Of a DNA stretch of 64,000 nucleotides, positions 36,384 through 44,865 are shown in pieces. Position 1 is the stretch's first letter. Each line of letters opens with the position of its first letter. The position numbers were made by a program, and so were the translations under genes. Origin of the DNA: Bifidobacterium polysaccharolyticum (GTDB lineage Bacteria; Actinomycetota; Actinomycetes; Actinomycetales; Bifidobacteriaceae); assembly GCF_016101585.1 (NCBI RefSeq), contig NZ_JACFQG010000002.1:496001-560000 (forward strand), in the 5' to 3' direction. The notes under the pieces are model-generated. The model did no database searches. It had not been told where the DNA came from and saw nothing but the letters and a program-made list of their open reading frames with translations.

Positions 36384-36463
36384 CTCACACGGCCTGATTA
36401 CAGCGTGTCTTCGCCCTGCAGATATTGAGGCCGACAGACAGCTAACCAGTTCCCGCCTGCCTT

Positions 36464-36469
36464 TACACT
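36464..36469 (+). promoter_or_regulatory. -10 element placing rlmB at or near a leaderless start
   Basis: TACACT ends six bases before the ATG at 36476, so transcription would start on or beside the start codon. No Shine-Dalgarno is visible before the ATG. The -35 is weak. Confidence 0.4.
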
Positions 36470-36475
36470 GAAGAC

Positions 36476-37468
36476 ATGGCTAACAAGAAAGGCCCGACCA
36501 AGGGTTCGGGCGGCAAGCACCGCAACAAACTGCGCGGCCGGGGACCTACCCCCAAGGCTGAGGATCGCGTCTACCACAAGGCCTACAAGGCCCGACAGGT
36601 GGCCCAGCGCAGGCAGGCGGCAGATCCACGTCTGGCAGCCCGCCGCCGGGCCGACCGATTCACCTCCGATTCCGATGATCTGGTCATCGGCCGCAACGCA
36701 GTCCTGGAAGCCCTGCGCGTAGGAGTCCCGGCCAGCCAGCTCTATCTGGCCGCCCGGATGGACCATGACGACAGGACCAGAGAAATCGTACGACTGGCTG
36801 GACAGGAGGGACTCAACCTGCTGGAAGCCGACCGTCTGGAGATGAACCGCATCGCCCGGTCCAGCAACCACCAGGGCGTAGTCCTCAAGGTGCAGCCCTA
36901 CCAGTACGCCTCCCTGCAGAGCCTGGTCGACAGGGCCGAGAAGCACGCGGCTGCCCTGGAAGGAGCCGATCAGGCGACCAAGGTTGCCGCCCGTCCGCTG
37001 TTCATCGCCCTGGATGGGGTCACTGACCCGCAAAATCTCGGGGCCGTGATCCGTTCAGCAGCGGCCTTCGGCGCCTCGGGTGTGGTTCTGCCCGAGCGAC
37101 GCAGCGCCTCGGTCACAGCTGCAGCCTGGAAGGTGTCTGCCGGAGCCGCCGCCCATCTGCCCGTGGCCCGCGTGGTCAATCTGACCAAGGCCATCCAAGG
37201 GCTCAAGGAGCGCGGCTACTACGCGGTTGGCCTGGACGGCGCAGGCACCACCACAGTAGGCGAGACAGGCTTCGAGACCGATCCGCTGGTGGTGGTCCTG
37301 GGCTCCGAGGGCAAGGGGCTGAGCCGCCTGGTCCGCGAGAACTGTGACGCCCTGGCCTCCATCCCCATTTCCAGCTCGGTGGAATCCCTGAACGCCTCGG
37401 TTGCAGCCGGCATCAGCCTCTACGCCGTAGCCATGGCACGCCGACGGTCCGCCCGCCAAGCGAAATAG
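36476..37468 (+). CDS. rlmB: TrmH/RlmB-type 23S rRNA guanosine 2'-O-methyltransferase
   Basis: A 330-residue SpoU-family enzyme. A basic N-terminal tail of about 55 residues precedes the RNA-binding domain ('DLVIGRNAVLEALRVGVPAS'), and the C-terminal SPOUT domain has the three motifs: 'ALDGVTDPQNLGAVIRSAAA', 'VVVLGSEGKGLSRLVRENCD' and 'SSVESLNASVAAGISLYA'. These form the knot that binds S-adenosylmethionine. RlmB methylates G2251 in E. coli; the exact target here is inferred. It converges on DUF4032 with a 103-bp gap carrying a strong terminator. Confidence 0.92.
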   Translation: MANKKGPTKGSGGKHRNKLRGRGPTPKAEDRVYHKAYKARQVAQRRQAADPRLAARRRADRFTSDSDDLVIGRNAVLEALRVGVPASQLYLAARMDHDDRTREIVRLAGQEGLNLLEADRLEMNRIARSSNHQGVVLKVQPYQYASLQSLVDRAEKHAAALEGADQATKVAARPLFIALDGVTDPQNLGAVIRSAAAFGASGVVLPERRSASVTAAAWKVSAGAAAHLPVARVVNLTKAIQGLKERGYYAVGLDGAGTTTVGETGFETDPLVVVLGSEGKGLSRLVRENCDALASIPISSSVESLNASVAAGISLYAVAMARRRSARQAK

Positions 37469-37523
37469 CCCCAGGCAGGCACCGGCAATCTGAAGACAGA
37501 CAAGCCAAGCGGCAACAGCCTGC

Positions 37524-37560
37524 GTGCGGCAACCGGTCTGCAGCAGACTGGTTGCCGCAC
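37524..37560. terminator. Bidirectional terminator between rlmB and the DUF4032 gene
   Basis: An 18-bp arm pair (37524-37541 with 37543-37560) matching except for one G-U pair; the tip must open slightly to form a loop. It lies between the two converging stops. Confidence 0.75.
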
Positions 37561-37571
37561 AGACCAAAGAA

Positions 37572-39248
37572 TCAGCTGGAAGCCCAGACTGCATCGTCCT
37601 GATCGTCCTGGTCGGCAGCCGCATCCAGGCTGCCAGGGGCATAGACCGATCTCAGCGAGCTTCGGCCGCCATTCGCGTCCTCAAAGGCCGGCTGCGACGA
37701 CACCTCCTCGACAGCCCGGTCACGGTCCGTCTGGGTGCCTGCTCCGTTCTGGCCTCCAGCGTTGGTTTGGCCAGTCACCCCACTGTCGGCTGCGTCTTGG
37801 CCTTCCACTTCATGTCCATTCGCATCCTTGTCGGTCCGATCGCGGTCGGCTTGCTCACCTTGACCGGCCTGGGCATGGCCGCCCTGCCAATTCATCTCGT
37901 CGTCGACCACCCCGGCATCGGCCTCTTCGTTGATGGTCTTCATGTCCTCGGAATCCAGCCGGTACTCGGGCAGGGACTCGCTGATATAGCTCTGCACGGC
38001 CTCGGCCATGGGCACATCGTGGCCGGCCTTCTCGGCCATCAGCCAGCGGTGGGTCAGCACCTCATGGAAGAACTGGGCCGGTTCGATCTGCGAACGATAT
38101 TCCGGCGGGATCATGCGCACAGTAGGCTCGAAGACCTCGCGCATCCAGTCGGTGGCCACGATTTCCAAGTCCTCGCCCTGACGCCAGGTGGAGGCACGAT
38201 AGGCATCCAAATCATTGAGCAGCCGCCGGGCCTGGTTCTCCTGCACGTCCAGACCAGTCAGCCGCAGCAGCTTGCGGGAGGCGTAGCCGGCATCGACCAC
38301 CCTGGGCCGAACCAGCACCCGGTTGCCGCCCTCCTCGGTCTTCATCTCCAGTTCGTCCACGTCGAAGCCCAGATCATTGAGCCGGTTGACGCGGCGCTCG
38401 ATCTTCCACATCTCATCCGGGTCGAAGCTGTCCACGTCCGTCAAGGCGCTCCAGAGGGAGTGATAGCGGTCTACCAGCCGGTTGCCCACGCCGACCTCGT
38501 CCACCTCACCGGCCAGCAGGTTGCCGGAATCCAGATCCATGAGCTCACCGATGATGTTGGTCCTGGCCAGGTCGATGTCGTATTCGCGCTGCCCATCTGT
38601 CAGGCTGGGATGCAGATCGCCGGTTTCGGCATCGACCAGGAAGGCCGAGAAGGCATCGGCATCGCGTAGGAAGAGCACGTTGGACAGGGAAACATCGCCC
38701 CAGTAGAAACCGGCCAGATGGAGTCTCACCAGAAGGACCGCCAGGGCATCGATGAGACGCTCGGCCGTGTCCGGGCGCAGATTGCGGGCGAATAGGGCAC
38801 GGTAGGGCAGTGAGAACTTCAGGTGCTGGGTGACCAGCATGGCCTCAAGAGGCTCGCCCTCGCGGGTGTGCCGACCGGTGACCACGGCGATGGGATTGAC
38901 CGTAGGCAGCTCCAGTTTTTGCAGCTTGCGCAGGAGCTCATACTCACGCTCGGCCACTCGCTGGGTGATCTCCTTCATGGCGTAGACATCGTCGCCCACG
39001 TGGACAAAGCGCACCACGTGCCGGGAGATGCCCCTGGGCAGGTTGGCCAGCAGATCCCGGGGCCAGGTGGCCAGCGGCCGCTCCCAGGGCAGGGTAAACA
39101 TCCTGGGGTTGGAGCTGGTGGCCGTGATGTGCAGGGCAGCCGGCTCCTGCTCGGAGGAGGGGTCGGCCGTGGTCTTTATCGAGGTGGCTTTCATGGCGCG
39201 AGGGTCCAGAGAGGAGGCCGTCGCCCGGTTGATATTCACGCTAGTCAT
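37572..39248 (-). CDS. DUF4032 domain protein with kinase-like N-terminal region
   Basis: With the ATG at 39248 the protein has 558 residues; ATGs at 39260 and further upstream stay in frame, and no ribosome site decides between them. Residues about 100-250 resemble a lipopolysaccharide-kinase-like fold: 'DDVYAMKEITQRVAEREYEL' and 'GFYWGDVSLSNVLFLRDA' with 'AFLVDAETG', analogous to the Lys, catalytic Asp and metal-binding Asp. The DUF4032 domain follows ('TVRMIPPEYRSQIEPAQFFH', 'TDWMREVFEP'). The last 100 residues are low-complexity, acidic and Asn/Gln-rich. Substrate unknown. Confidence 0.85.
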   Translation of the reverse strand: MTSVNINRATASSLDPRAMKATSIKTTADPSSEQEPAALHITATSSNPRMFTLPWERPLATWPRDLLANLPRGISRHVVRFVHVGDDVYAMKEITQRVAEREYELLRKLQKLELPTVNPIAVVTGRHTREGEPLEAMLVTQHLKFSLPYRALFARNLRPDTAERLIDALAVLLVRLHLAGFYWGDVSLSNVLFLRDADAFSAFLVDAETGDLHPSLTDGQREYDIDLARTNIIGELMDLDSGNLLAGEVDEVGVGNRLVDRYHSLWSALTDVDSFDPDEMWKIERRVNRLNDLGFDVDELEMKTEEGGNRVLVRPRVVDAGYASRKLLRLTGLDVQENQARRLLNDLDAYRASTWRQGEDLEIVATDWMREVFEPTVRMIPPEYRSQIEPAQFFHEVLTHRWLMAEKAGHDVPMAEAVQSYISESLPEYRLDSEDMKTINEEADAGVVDDEMNWQGGHAQAGQGEQADRDRTDKDANGHEVEGQDAADSGVTGQTNAGGQNGAGTQTDRDRAVEEVSSQPAFEDANGGRSSLRSVYAPGSLDAAADQDDQDDAVWASS

Positions 39249-39287
39249 ACTTCCATCCATCCCATCGCCGCCCATCCTATACGGGAA

Positions 39288-39318
39288 GAGCCCCGCACGG
39301 ATGTGCCGCGCGGGGCTC
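39288..39318. terminator. Hairpin between the sugar ATPase and DUF4032 genes
   Basis: GAGCCCCGC (39288-39296) pairs with GCGGGGCTC (39310-39318). It lies downstream of the minus-strand ATPase gene and upstream of DUF4032. The T-tract is short. Confidence 0.6.
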
Positions 39319-39420
39319 CTGGTCACCCGGTCAACAAGGAAAGGAGATGATATCAATGATCGACACGGGCCCTGCGGGTCGGCGGGAAACCGTGGCCGAA
39401 CCACAGGGTCACAGAAAGGC

Positions 39421-40548
39421 TCAGTTCAGCCGCAGCTCACTGGCCGGGGAGAACAGGTGCATCTTTTCAGGATCGATGTGGATCTTGACCACGTCGCCCA
39501 CCTTGGGCAGGTCGCGCGGGTTGACACGGATGGTGGTCAGCTTGTTCTGGTCAGACATGACGGTGGCCTGCTCAGCCACGCTGTTGTCGGTCAGAATGTT
39601 GCCATAGATGTAGCCGTCGGAGCCCAGATCCTCCACGTTGGCTACCTTCAGGGAGAAGGCATCCGGTTCGGAGGGACTGGCCAGACTGGCGTTCTCGGGA
39701 CGGAAGCCGACGACGATCTTGCCCTGATCCTCGGGGGTCAGCTTGTCGACGGCCTCGCGCGGCAGGCTGATGGTGTCCTCACCGATCTTGGCCTGGCCGT
39801 TGACCACGGGGTGGATGTTGATGTTCATGGAGGGCGAGCCGATGAAGCCGGCCACGAAGACATTCTCGGGCCGATCATAGAGCTCGGTAGGCGCGCCCAC
39901 CTGCTGCAGGACGCCCAGCTTGATGACGGCGATCCTGTCGCCCATGGTCAGAGCCTCTGTCTGATCGTGGGTCACATACAGGGTGGTGACGTTGAGCTGA
40001 CGCTGCAGAGCAGCGATCTGGGTACGGGTCTGGACACGCAGCTTGGCGTCCAGGTTGGACAGAGGCTCATCCATCAGGAAGACCTTGGGCTGACGCACAA
40101 TAGCGCGGCCCATGGCCACACGCTGACGCTGACCACCGGACAGAGCCTTGGGCTTGCGGTCCAGGTACTCGGTCAGATCCAGCACCTCGGCGGCCTTCTC
40201 CACCCGCTGGCGAATCTGGTCCTTGGGGGTGCCAGCGATCTTCAGGGCGAAGCCCATGTTGTCGGCCACGGTCATGTGGGGGTAAAGTGCGTAGTTCTGG
40301 AAGACCATGGCGATGTCGCGGTCCTTGGGCTGCATGGTCGTCACGTCCCTGTCGCCAATCATGATGCGTCCCTTGTTGACCTCCTCCAGGCCGGCCAGCA
40401 TGCGCAGGGTGGTGGACTTTCCGCAGCCGGAAGGCCCTACCAGAACAAGGAATTCACCGTCTTTGATGTCCAGACTGAGGTCACTGACCGAGGGCTCATC
40501 GTTGCCCGGGTAGATACGAGTGACGTGGTCGAATACCACTTCTGCCAT
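39421..40548 (-). CDS. ugpC: Carbohydrate-import ATPase, MsmK/UgpC type
   Basis: A 375-residue ATPase of CUT1 sugar importers. Walker A 'LVGPSGCGKSTTLRMLAGLE', the Q-loop 'MVFQNYALYPHMTVADN', signature 'LSGGQRQRVAMGRA' and Walker B 'VFLMDEPLSNLDAKLR' are intact; a C-terminal regulatory domain carries 'GFRPENASL'. It stands alone, with no permease or binding-protein gene beside it, as expected of the shared ATPase used by several sugar importers in bifidobacteria and other Gram-positives. The xylo-oligosaccharide importer at 2513-5597 lacks an ATPase and is a likely client. Confidence 0.93.
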   Translation of the reverse strand: MAEVVFDHVTRIYPGNDEPSVSDLSLDIKDGEFLVLVGPSGCGKSTTLRMLAGLEEVNKGRIMIGDRDVTTMQPKDRDIAMVFQNYALYPHMTVADNMGFALKIAGTPKDQIRQRVEKAAEVLDLTEYLDRKPKALSGGQRQRVAMGRAIVRQPKVFLMDEPLSNLDAKLRVQTRTQIAALQRQLNVTTLYVTHDQTEALTMGDRIAVIKLGVLQQVGAPTELYDRPENVFVAGFIGSPSMNINIHPVVNGQAKIGEDTISLPREAVDKLTPEDQGKIVVGFRPENASLASPSEPDAFSLKVANVEDLGSDGYIYGNILTDNSVAEQATVMSDQNKLTTIRVNPRDLPKVGDVVKIHIDPEKMHLFSPASELRLN

Positions 40549-40752
40549 TGTTCATCCTTTCATCGGCAGGTACGTGCCGAACGATCCGTAGTGAAGGGTT
40601 GATTTTCACTGTGGTTTCCGTCCCGGGGTCAACACCGACATCGGCATGGCCATGCGACGGTTTTCTATTTTGTGGTTAAGAGAAACTCTCCCTTGAGCCA
40701 GTGCCCACTATACACCAAGGTCTGAATTCGACGTGCAAACCCTTGCCGAGAC

Positions 40753-41151
40753 TCAATCCTTGGGCTTGTCGGAATCCTCAGAGCCGCGCTCGAAGACCGT
40801 CCTGGCCACGTTGATCGCGTTGATGACCCTGGGAAATCCCACGTATGGAGCACATTGGAGTATGGCTTCGACCACGGCCGCCTTGCTCAGCCCCACATTC
40901 AGGGCTCCCTGTATGTGAACAGTCAGCTGTGGAACCGTGTCACCCTGCGTCACCAGACTGCCTATAGTGACCAGCTCACGCTGCTGAAGATCGAGTCCTT
41001 TTCTGGTGTATATGTCACCAAAGGCGAATTCGACAATCCAACGGCCAAGGTCCGGCGCTATATCCTGAAGGGAGTCGATGACAGCCTGACCTCCCTTGCC
41101 GTCAATAGCGGCCAAGGCCTCGGATCCCTTTTCAAAGCGCGAAGCTTCCAC
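40753..41151 (-). CDS. Carboxymuconolactone decarboxylase family protein (single domain)
   Basis: A 132-residue protein if translation begins at the GTG at 41151, which has AAGGGG just upstream; the frame runs further to 41286 but that part has no similarity. 'ELVTIGSLVTQGDTVPQLTV' and 'EAILQCAPYVGFPRVINAI' are the diagnostic CMD blocks. There is no AhpD-like CxxC, so a thiol peroxidase role is unlikely. It is divergent from the Ser/Thr kinase gene. Confidence 0.85.
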   Translation of the reverse strand: MEASRFEKGSEALAAIDGKGGQAVIDSLQDIAPDLGRWIVEFAFGDIYTRKGLDLQQRELVTIGSLVTQGDTVPQLTVHIQGALNVGLSKAAVVEAILQCAPYVGFPRVINAINVARTVFERGSEDSDKPKD

Positions 41152-41323
41152 GGAAGCCCCTTCTTTCTGTTGTTTTGTATATTTTCCCGCCGAGAATATT
41201 GTATCAACGCCTGTTTGCTCATTATGCCGTCGGCAGTCGAGCCATCTGAGGCAATCTCGGACGCGGCGAAACAGCAGAGGTCGCAATCAGATGCTTTTCA
41301 ACCAGTCGGGGCACAATGGAGAT

Positions 41324-43294
41324 ATGAGCGATCTTGAGGGTTTGGACCTGAGGCCGGGACGGCTGGTAGGGGGCTACACCCTGATCGAGCCCCTGGGCGG
41401 CGGTGCCATGGGGTCCGTCTGGCGCGCACGTGATGGCGGGGGCCAGGACTATGCCATGAAGATCCTGCGGGAATCCCTGGAGGAGGATCAAGTCCCGTCA
41501 GACAGCCCTGACGAACGCGACCGCGCCTCGGCCCGCGAGCGCCTGCGGCGCGAGGCTCTGGCCCTGCAACGGATCCGCCATCCAGGCGTCTGCCGGATCG
41601 TGGATATGGAACTTGATGATGCCCTGGCCTTTATCGTGACTGAACTGATCGAGGGGCGCAACCTTCGCGACGATGTGGCCGTCAACGGCCCCTATCAGGG
41701 CGACGATCTGGAGCGGCTGGCACGAAAGCTGACCGATGCCGTCGCAGCCGTCCACCAAGCGGGCATCGTCCATCGGGACATCAAGCCCACCAATGTCATG
41801 ATCTCGGTCTCGGGGCCGGTGCTGGTGGACTTCGGCATCGCTATGGGTCAGGGGCAAAGCCATGTGACCCGAACCGGGCTGGTCATGGGGACCCCTGGCT
41901 TCATCGCCCCGGAGATCATTGACGGAGCCGAGGCCGACCAAGAAACCGATTGGTGGAGCACGGCAGCCGTTCTGGCCTATGCAGCCACCGGACGAGCGGT
42001 CTTCGGCGACAAACCCATGATGGCGGTTCTGGAGCGGGAGGCTTCGGGCAATGCTGATCTGTCCGGGCTGCCCATGGGCACCATGAGAGCCCTGCGTTCG
42101 GCCCTCTCCCACGACAGAGGTGCACGTTGCACGCCCGAGGAACTTCTGGAGGCCATCGGTCGGGACGCCATGGATCCGCAGGCCTGGCAAGGAGAGCAAG
42201 ACGACCAGGAGACGATGCGCCCTTTTGGCGACGGCTCTTCGGAGGCTGAGGGGCAGGCCGACTCACCCACCATGGTCGTTGAGCCGGCCACCATGCCAAT
42301 GCCGCCAATCGCGCAGGCTGATCCGGACAGTCCGCGGACGGCCTGGTCACAACCCCCGACCGAAGACGAAGCCGATGAACAGACGACCCTCCTGCCCGAC
42401 ACGGAACAGCCCACCAGCCTGTTGAATCCCCTTCCCGCAGCCGAGGAGCAGACACAGGCATGGCAGGACCAACAACCATTAGCCGACCGACAAGATCTTC
42501 AAGCCACCACCGTTCAGGATCCGCTACCGCCAGCACAGCCCCTGCCCAGCGGATACCGCAATGAGGCGAATGCCCACTGGCTGGGAGACCAGCCTCCAGC
42601 TCAGATGCGGCGCCTGCGCTACCTGAAGGCGGGAACCCCCTGCCTGGTCATGCTGGGAATCCTCCCCGCCCTGCTGACAGCTCTGGCCCCGGTCTCGGCA
42701 CTAGTGGCCGCCGGAATCCTCCTCTGGGCCCTGAGCACCGCAGGATGGAGCATAAAGGCCCAAATAGAACGGGAGCTGCGCCGCGAGGGCCCTCGGCGGG
42801 GCACCGACCGTCTGTTGAACGCGGCCGCCCTTCCCTGGCACTTGCTCAGGGGCCTGGCGGCCGCCCTGCTCCGCCTGCTGGGCATAATCCTTGTCCAAGC
42901 CTTGGCCGCGCTGCCGCTGACCTGGATAGGCGCCCTCACCACCGTTCATACAAGTCTGGCCCTGGGCGGACACCTGCTGATCTTCCCCCTGCCAGCGGCC
43001 AGGCCACTGTCCGCCGGCGGACTGGCCATGGCCCTGGCGACGCTGGCCGGCTGGCTGTTGACAACCCTGCCCACGCAAGACGGCTCAGCCCCCAAGGCCA
43101 GCAGCGGCAACATGGTCCTGCGTCTGGCGGCGGGCCGCATCCCCTTGGGCCGCCAGAATTCCGATGCGCCGGGTAGCCCCCGTCGCAGGTGGATTCTGCT
43201 CCTGGTCTGGTTGCTGATCATTGCCGTTCTCCTGGCCGGGCTGATTACCCAGCCCTCCATGGACTGGGCACCCATTCGCCTCCTGCGCGCCTAA
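41324..43294 (+). CDS. Ser/Thr protein kinase with multi-pass C-terminal membrane domain
   Basis: A 656-residue protein (from the ATG at 41324). The kinase domain spans about residues 15-285: glycine loop 'GGYTLIEPLGGGAMGSVWRA', Lys46 in AMKIL, 'HRDIKPTNVMI' at about 150, DFG at about 168, and 'TPGFIAPEII', all intact and PknB-like. A Pro/Gln/Asp-rich linker of roughly 140 residues follows, then at least four hydrophobic helices toward the end ('VMLGILPALLTALAPVSALV' and others). Most actinobacterial kinases of this class have one helix and PASTA or other sensors, so this tail is unusual. The frame is open upstream of 41324, but that part lacks similarity. Confidence 0.87.
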   Translation: MSDLEGLDLRPGRLVGGYTLIEPLGGGAMGSVWRARDGGGQDYAMKILRESLEEDQVPSDSPDERDRASARERLRREALALQRIRHPGVCRIVDMELDDALAFIVTELIEGRNLRDDVAVNGPYQGDDLERLARKLTDAVAAVHQAGIVHRDIKPTNVMISVSGPVLVDFGIAMGQGQSHVTRTGLVMGTPGFIAPEIIDGAEADQETDWWSTAAVLAYAATGRAVFGDKPMMAVLEREASGNADLSGLPMGTMRALRSALSHDRGARCTPEELLEAIGRDAMDPQAWQGEQDDQETMRPFGDGSSEAEGQADSPTMVVEPATMPMPPIAQADPDSPRTAWSQPPTEDEADEQTTLLPDTEQPTSLLNPLPAAEEQTQAWQDQQPLADRQDLQATTVQDPLPPAQPLPSGYRNEANAHWLGDQPPAQMRRLRYLKAGTPCLVMLGILPALLTALAPVSALVAAGILLWALSTAGWSIKAQIERELRREGPRRGTDRLLNAAALPWHLLRGLAAALLRLLGIILVQALAALPLTWIGALTTVHTSLALGGHLLIFPLPAARPLSAGGLAMALATLAGWLLTTLPTQDGSAPKASSGNMVLRLAAGRIPLGRQNSDAPGSPRRRWILLLVWLLIIAVLLAGLITQPSMDWAPIRLLRA

Positions 43295-43355
43295 GGTGGC
43301 GCTTCACCCCCGGCGGCTACACTATGCTCAGTATGCCAAGGAAAGGATCCAGGTC

Positions 43356-44279
43356 ATGTCCAAGGGCAGGCAGAACCATCAGGCCGCGCTCAAGGCCCAG
43401 GAAGAAGCTCGGCGGCTCCAGGAGGCCAAGGAACGCCGCCAGCAGACCATGATCGGCATCATTGTCACCGTGGTGCTCATCGCACTGATCGCTCTGGGCG
43501 GATTCTTCTACTGGCGCAGCCATCGCCCGGTCAAAACCCAGGACCTGGAACAGGCCCGGCAAGCCGTCGCCCGGGTCAAGGAGAAACCCTCGGCCGCCAA
43601 TGACCAGGGTGGCTTCCTGATCAGCTCCCGGGGGCTGGGCAAGCCAGTGGCCAAAGCGCCGACCGTGGAGATATACATGGACTTCATGTGCCCAGGATGC
43701 GGCGCCCTGCATCGCGGGCTGGACTCCACCTTGACCGGTCTTGTGGATGGCGGGCAGATCAACTTGGTCATCTACCCCATGAGCTTCATGGACCGGCTCT
43801 CCACGGACAACTACTCGACCAGGACGGGCACGGCCACCATCTATGTGGCCCAGCACGATCCGGACCACCTGCTGCCCTTCATAGCCAATCTCTACGCCAA
43901 GGACTTCCAGCCGGACGAATCCAACTACCAACCGATCAGCAACGACAAGATCCGCCAGCAGGCCATCAAGGCCGGGGTTGATCCCAAGGTTGCCGACCAG
44001 GCACTCAAGGGCCACTACCGGGACTGGATCAAGGCCATGGACGCCTATACCCCCATGCGTAAGGAGCTCTGGAATCCCTCCGGGTCCAACAAGGGACAGA
44101 TGACCACGCCCACGGTCCGCATCAACGGCAATTACTGGGATCTGGGCAACCTGTCCCGGGCCGGCTTGGACTACCGCGCAGGCCTGCTCAAGGCTCTGGG
44201 CCTGGATCAGTCCAAGGTGGGCGTCAAGGGAGCCATGCCCGCAATCGGCGCCTCCGGCCATCCGCGCTCACTGGACTGA
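43356..44279 (+). CDS. Membrane-anchored DsbA-like thioredoxin-fold protein
   Basis: A 307-residue protein with a short basic cytoplasmic start, a membrane helix ('GIIVTVVLIALIALGGFFYW'), and an extracytoplasmic thioredoxin-fold domain. The CPGC active site is in 'EIYMDFMCPGCGALHRGLDS', and the cis-Pro region is 'GQMTTPTVRINGNYWDL'. It is therefore likely to form or reshuffle disulfides in exported proteins. AAAGGA precedes the ATG at 43356 by eight bases. It is 61 bp after the kinase gene and ends 110 bp before tRNA-Thr. Confidence 0.88.
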   Translation: MSKGRQNHQAALKAQEEARRLQEAKERRQQTMIGIIVTVVLIALIALGGFFYWRSHRPVKTQDLEQARQAVARVKEKPSAANDQGGFLISSRGLGKPVAKAPTVEIYMDFMCPGCGALHRGLDSTLTGLVDGGQINLVIYPMSFMDRLSTDNYSTRTGTATIYVAQHDPDHLLPFIANLYAKDFQPDESNYQPISNDKIRQQAIKAGVDPKVADQALKGHYRDWIKAMDAYTPMRKELWNPSGSNKGQMTTPTVRINGNYWDLGNLSRAGLDYRAGLLKALGLDQSKVGVKGAMPAIGASGHPRSLD

Positions 44280-44389
44280 ACTGGGTACGTCGAGAGAAAT
44301 TTCGCGCCCAGCGTCCCCTTGGGGGCATGGTGATGGTACGATATCATTTCGTACCGCGGCCCGGAATGCTGTAATGGACCACCGGGACC

Positions 44390-44463
44390 GCCTCCTTAGC
44401 TCAGTTGGCCAGAGCAGCCGCCTTGTAAGCGGCAGGTCGTCAGTTCGACTCTGACAGGAGGCT
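44390..44463 (+). tRNA. tRNA-Thr (anticodon TGT)
   Basis: A complete 74-nt cloverleaf: acceptor GCCTCCT/AGGAGGC, D arm GCTC-AGTTGGCCA-GAGC, anticodon arm GCCGC-CTTGTAA-GCGGC, T arm GTCAG-TTCGACT-CTGAC. The anticodon TGT reads ACA (and other ACN by wobble) as threonine. The 3' CCA is not encoded. Confidence 0.95.
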
Positions 44464-44571
44464 CTACGCCAAGAACGAACTATTAAATCCAACTATTCAT
44501 TTTTCTTCTTGGCAGGCTACAATAATGGACATTGCCTGGATAACTACAAATACTTCCCTCGAGTAAGTCAT

Positions 44572-44667
44572 TTCGGAGGCTCGTCCTCCGAAGTACGAAC
44601 GGAGCATTTCCCCAACCATCTCCGTTCGTATTCGAGGACGGGATCATTCCCCTTCATTCCCGTCCTC
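44572..44667 (+). ncRNA. Candidate structured RNA with mutually exclusive hairpins
   Basis: Three hairpins follow one another: 44572-44579 with 44585-44592, 44594-44604 with 44620-44630, and 44634-44643 with 44658-44667. CGTCCT (44582-44587) can instead pair with AGGACG (44635-44640), extending the middle stem and breaking hairpins 1 and 3. An intrinsic terminator follows at 44702-44742. A TACAAT at 44518-44523 could start a transcript of roughly 210 nt. It might be a small RNA or the attenuated leader of the gene at 44866; it matches no family I recognise. Confidence 0.5.
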
Positions 44668-44701
44668 TTGACGTTGACCCGCCGACCAGGACCCGGGTCT
44701 T

Positions 44702-44742
44702 AAAAAAGCCGACTGACCGATGAAGGCCAAGTCGGCTTTTTT
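44702..44742 (+). terminator. Intrinsic terminator
   Basis: AAAAAAGCCGAC (44702-44713) pairs with GTCGGCTTTTTT (44731-44742), an A-rich/T-rich 12-bp stem with a T-tract. It lies after tRNA-Thr and the candidate RNA and before the G5-domain gene. Confidence 0.9.
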
Positions 44743-44865
44743 ATTGCCGTCCGTCTACTACAAATGTGGATGTTTGCCCGACCTTGCGAATTGTGCGGCC
44801 TCGCTCCATGCCTGCACCGCTAGAATTGCCGGGTACAGACAAGGCAGAAACGGGGAGGCGAGCAC

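Noticed and set aside
39028-40602. Plus-strand frame opposite the sugar-import ATPase
   Set aside because: The minus strand carries all ABC motifs intact; the antisense product is Gly/His/Leu-rich without likeness to a family.
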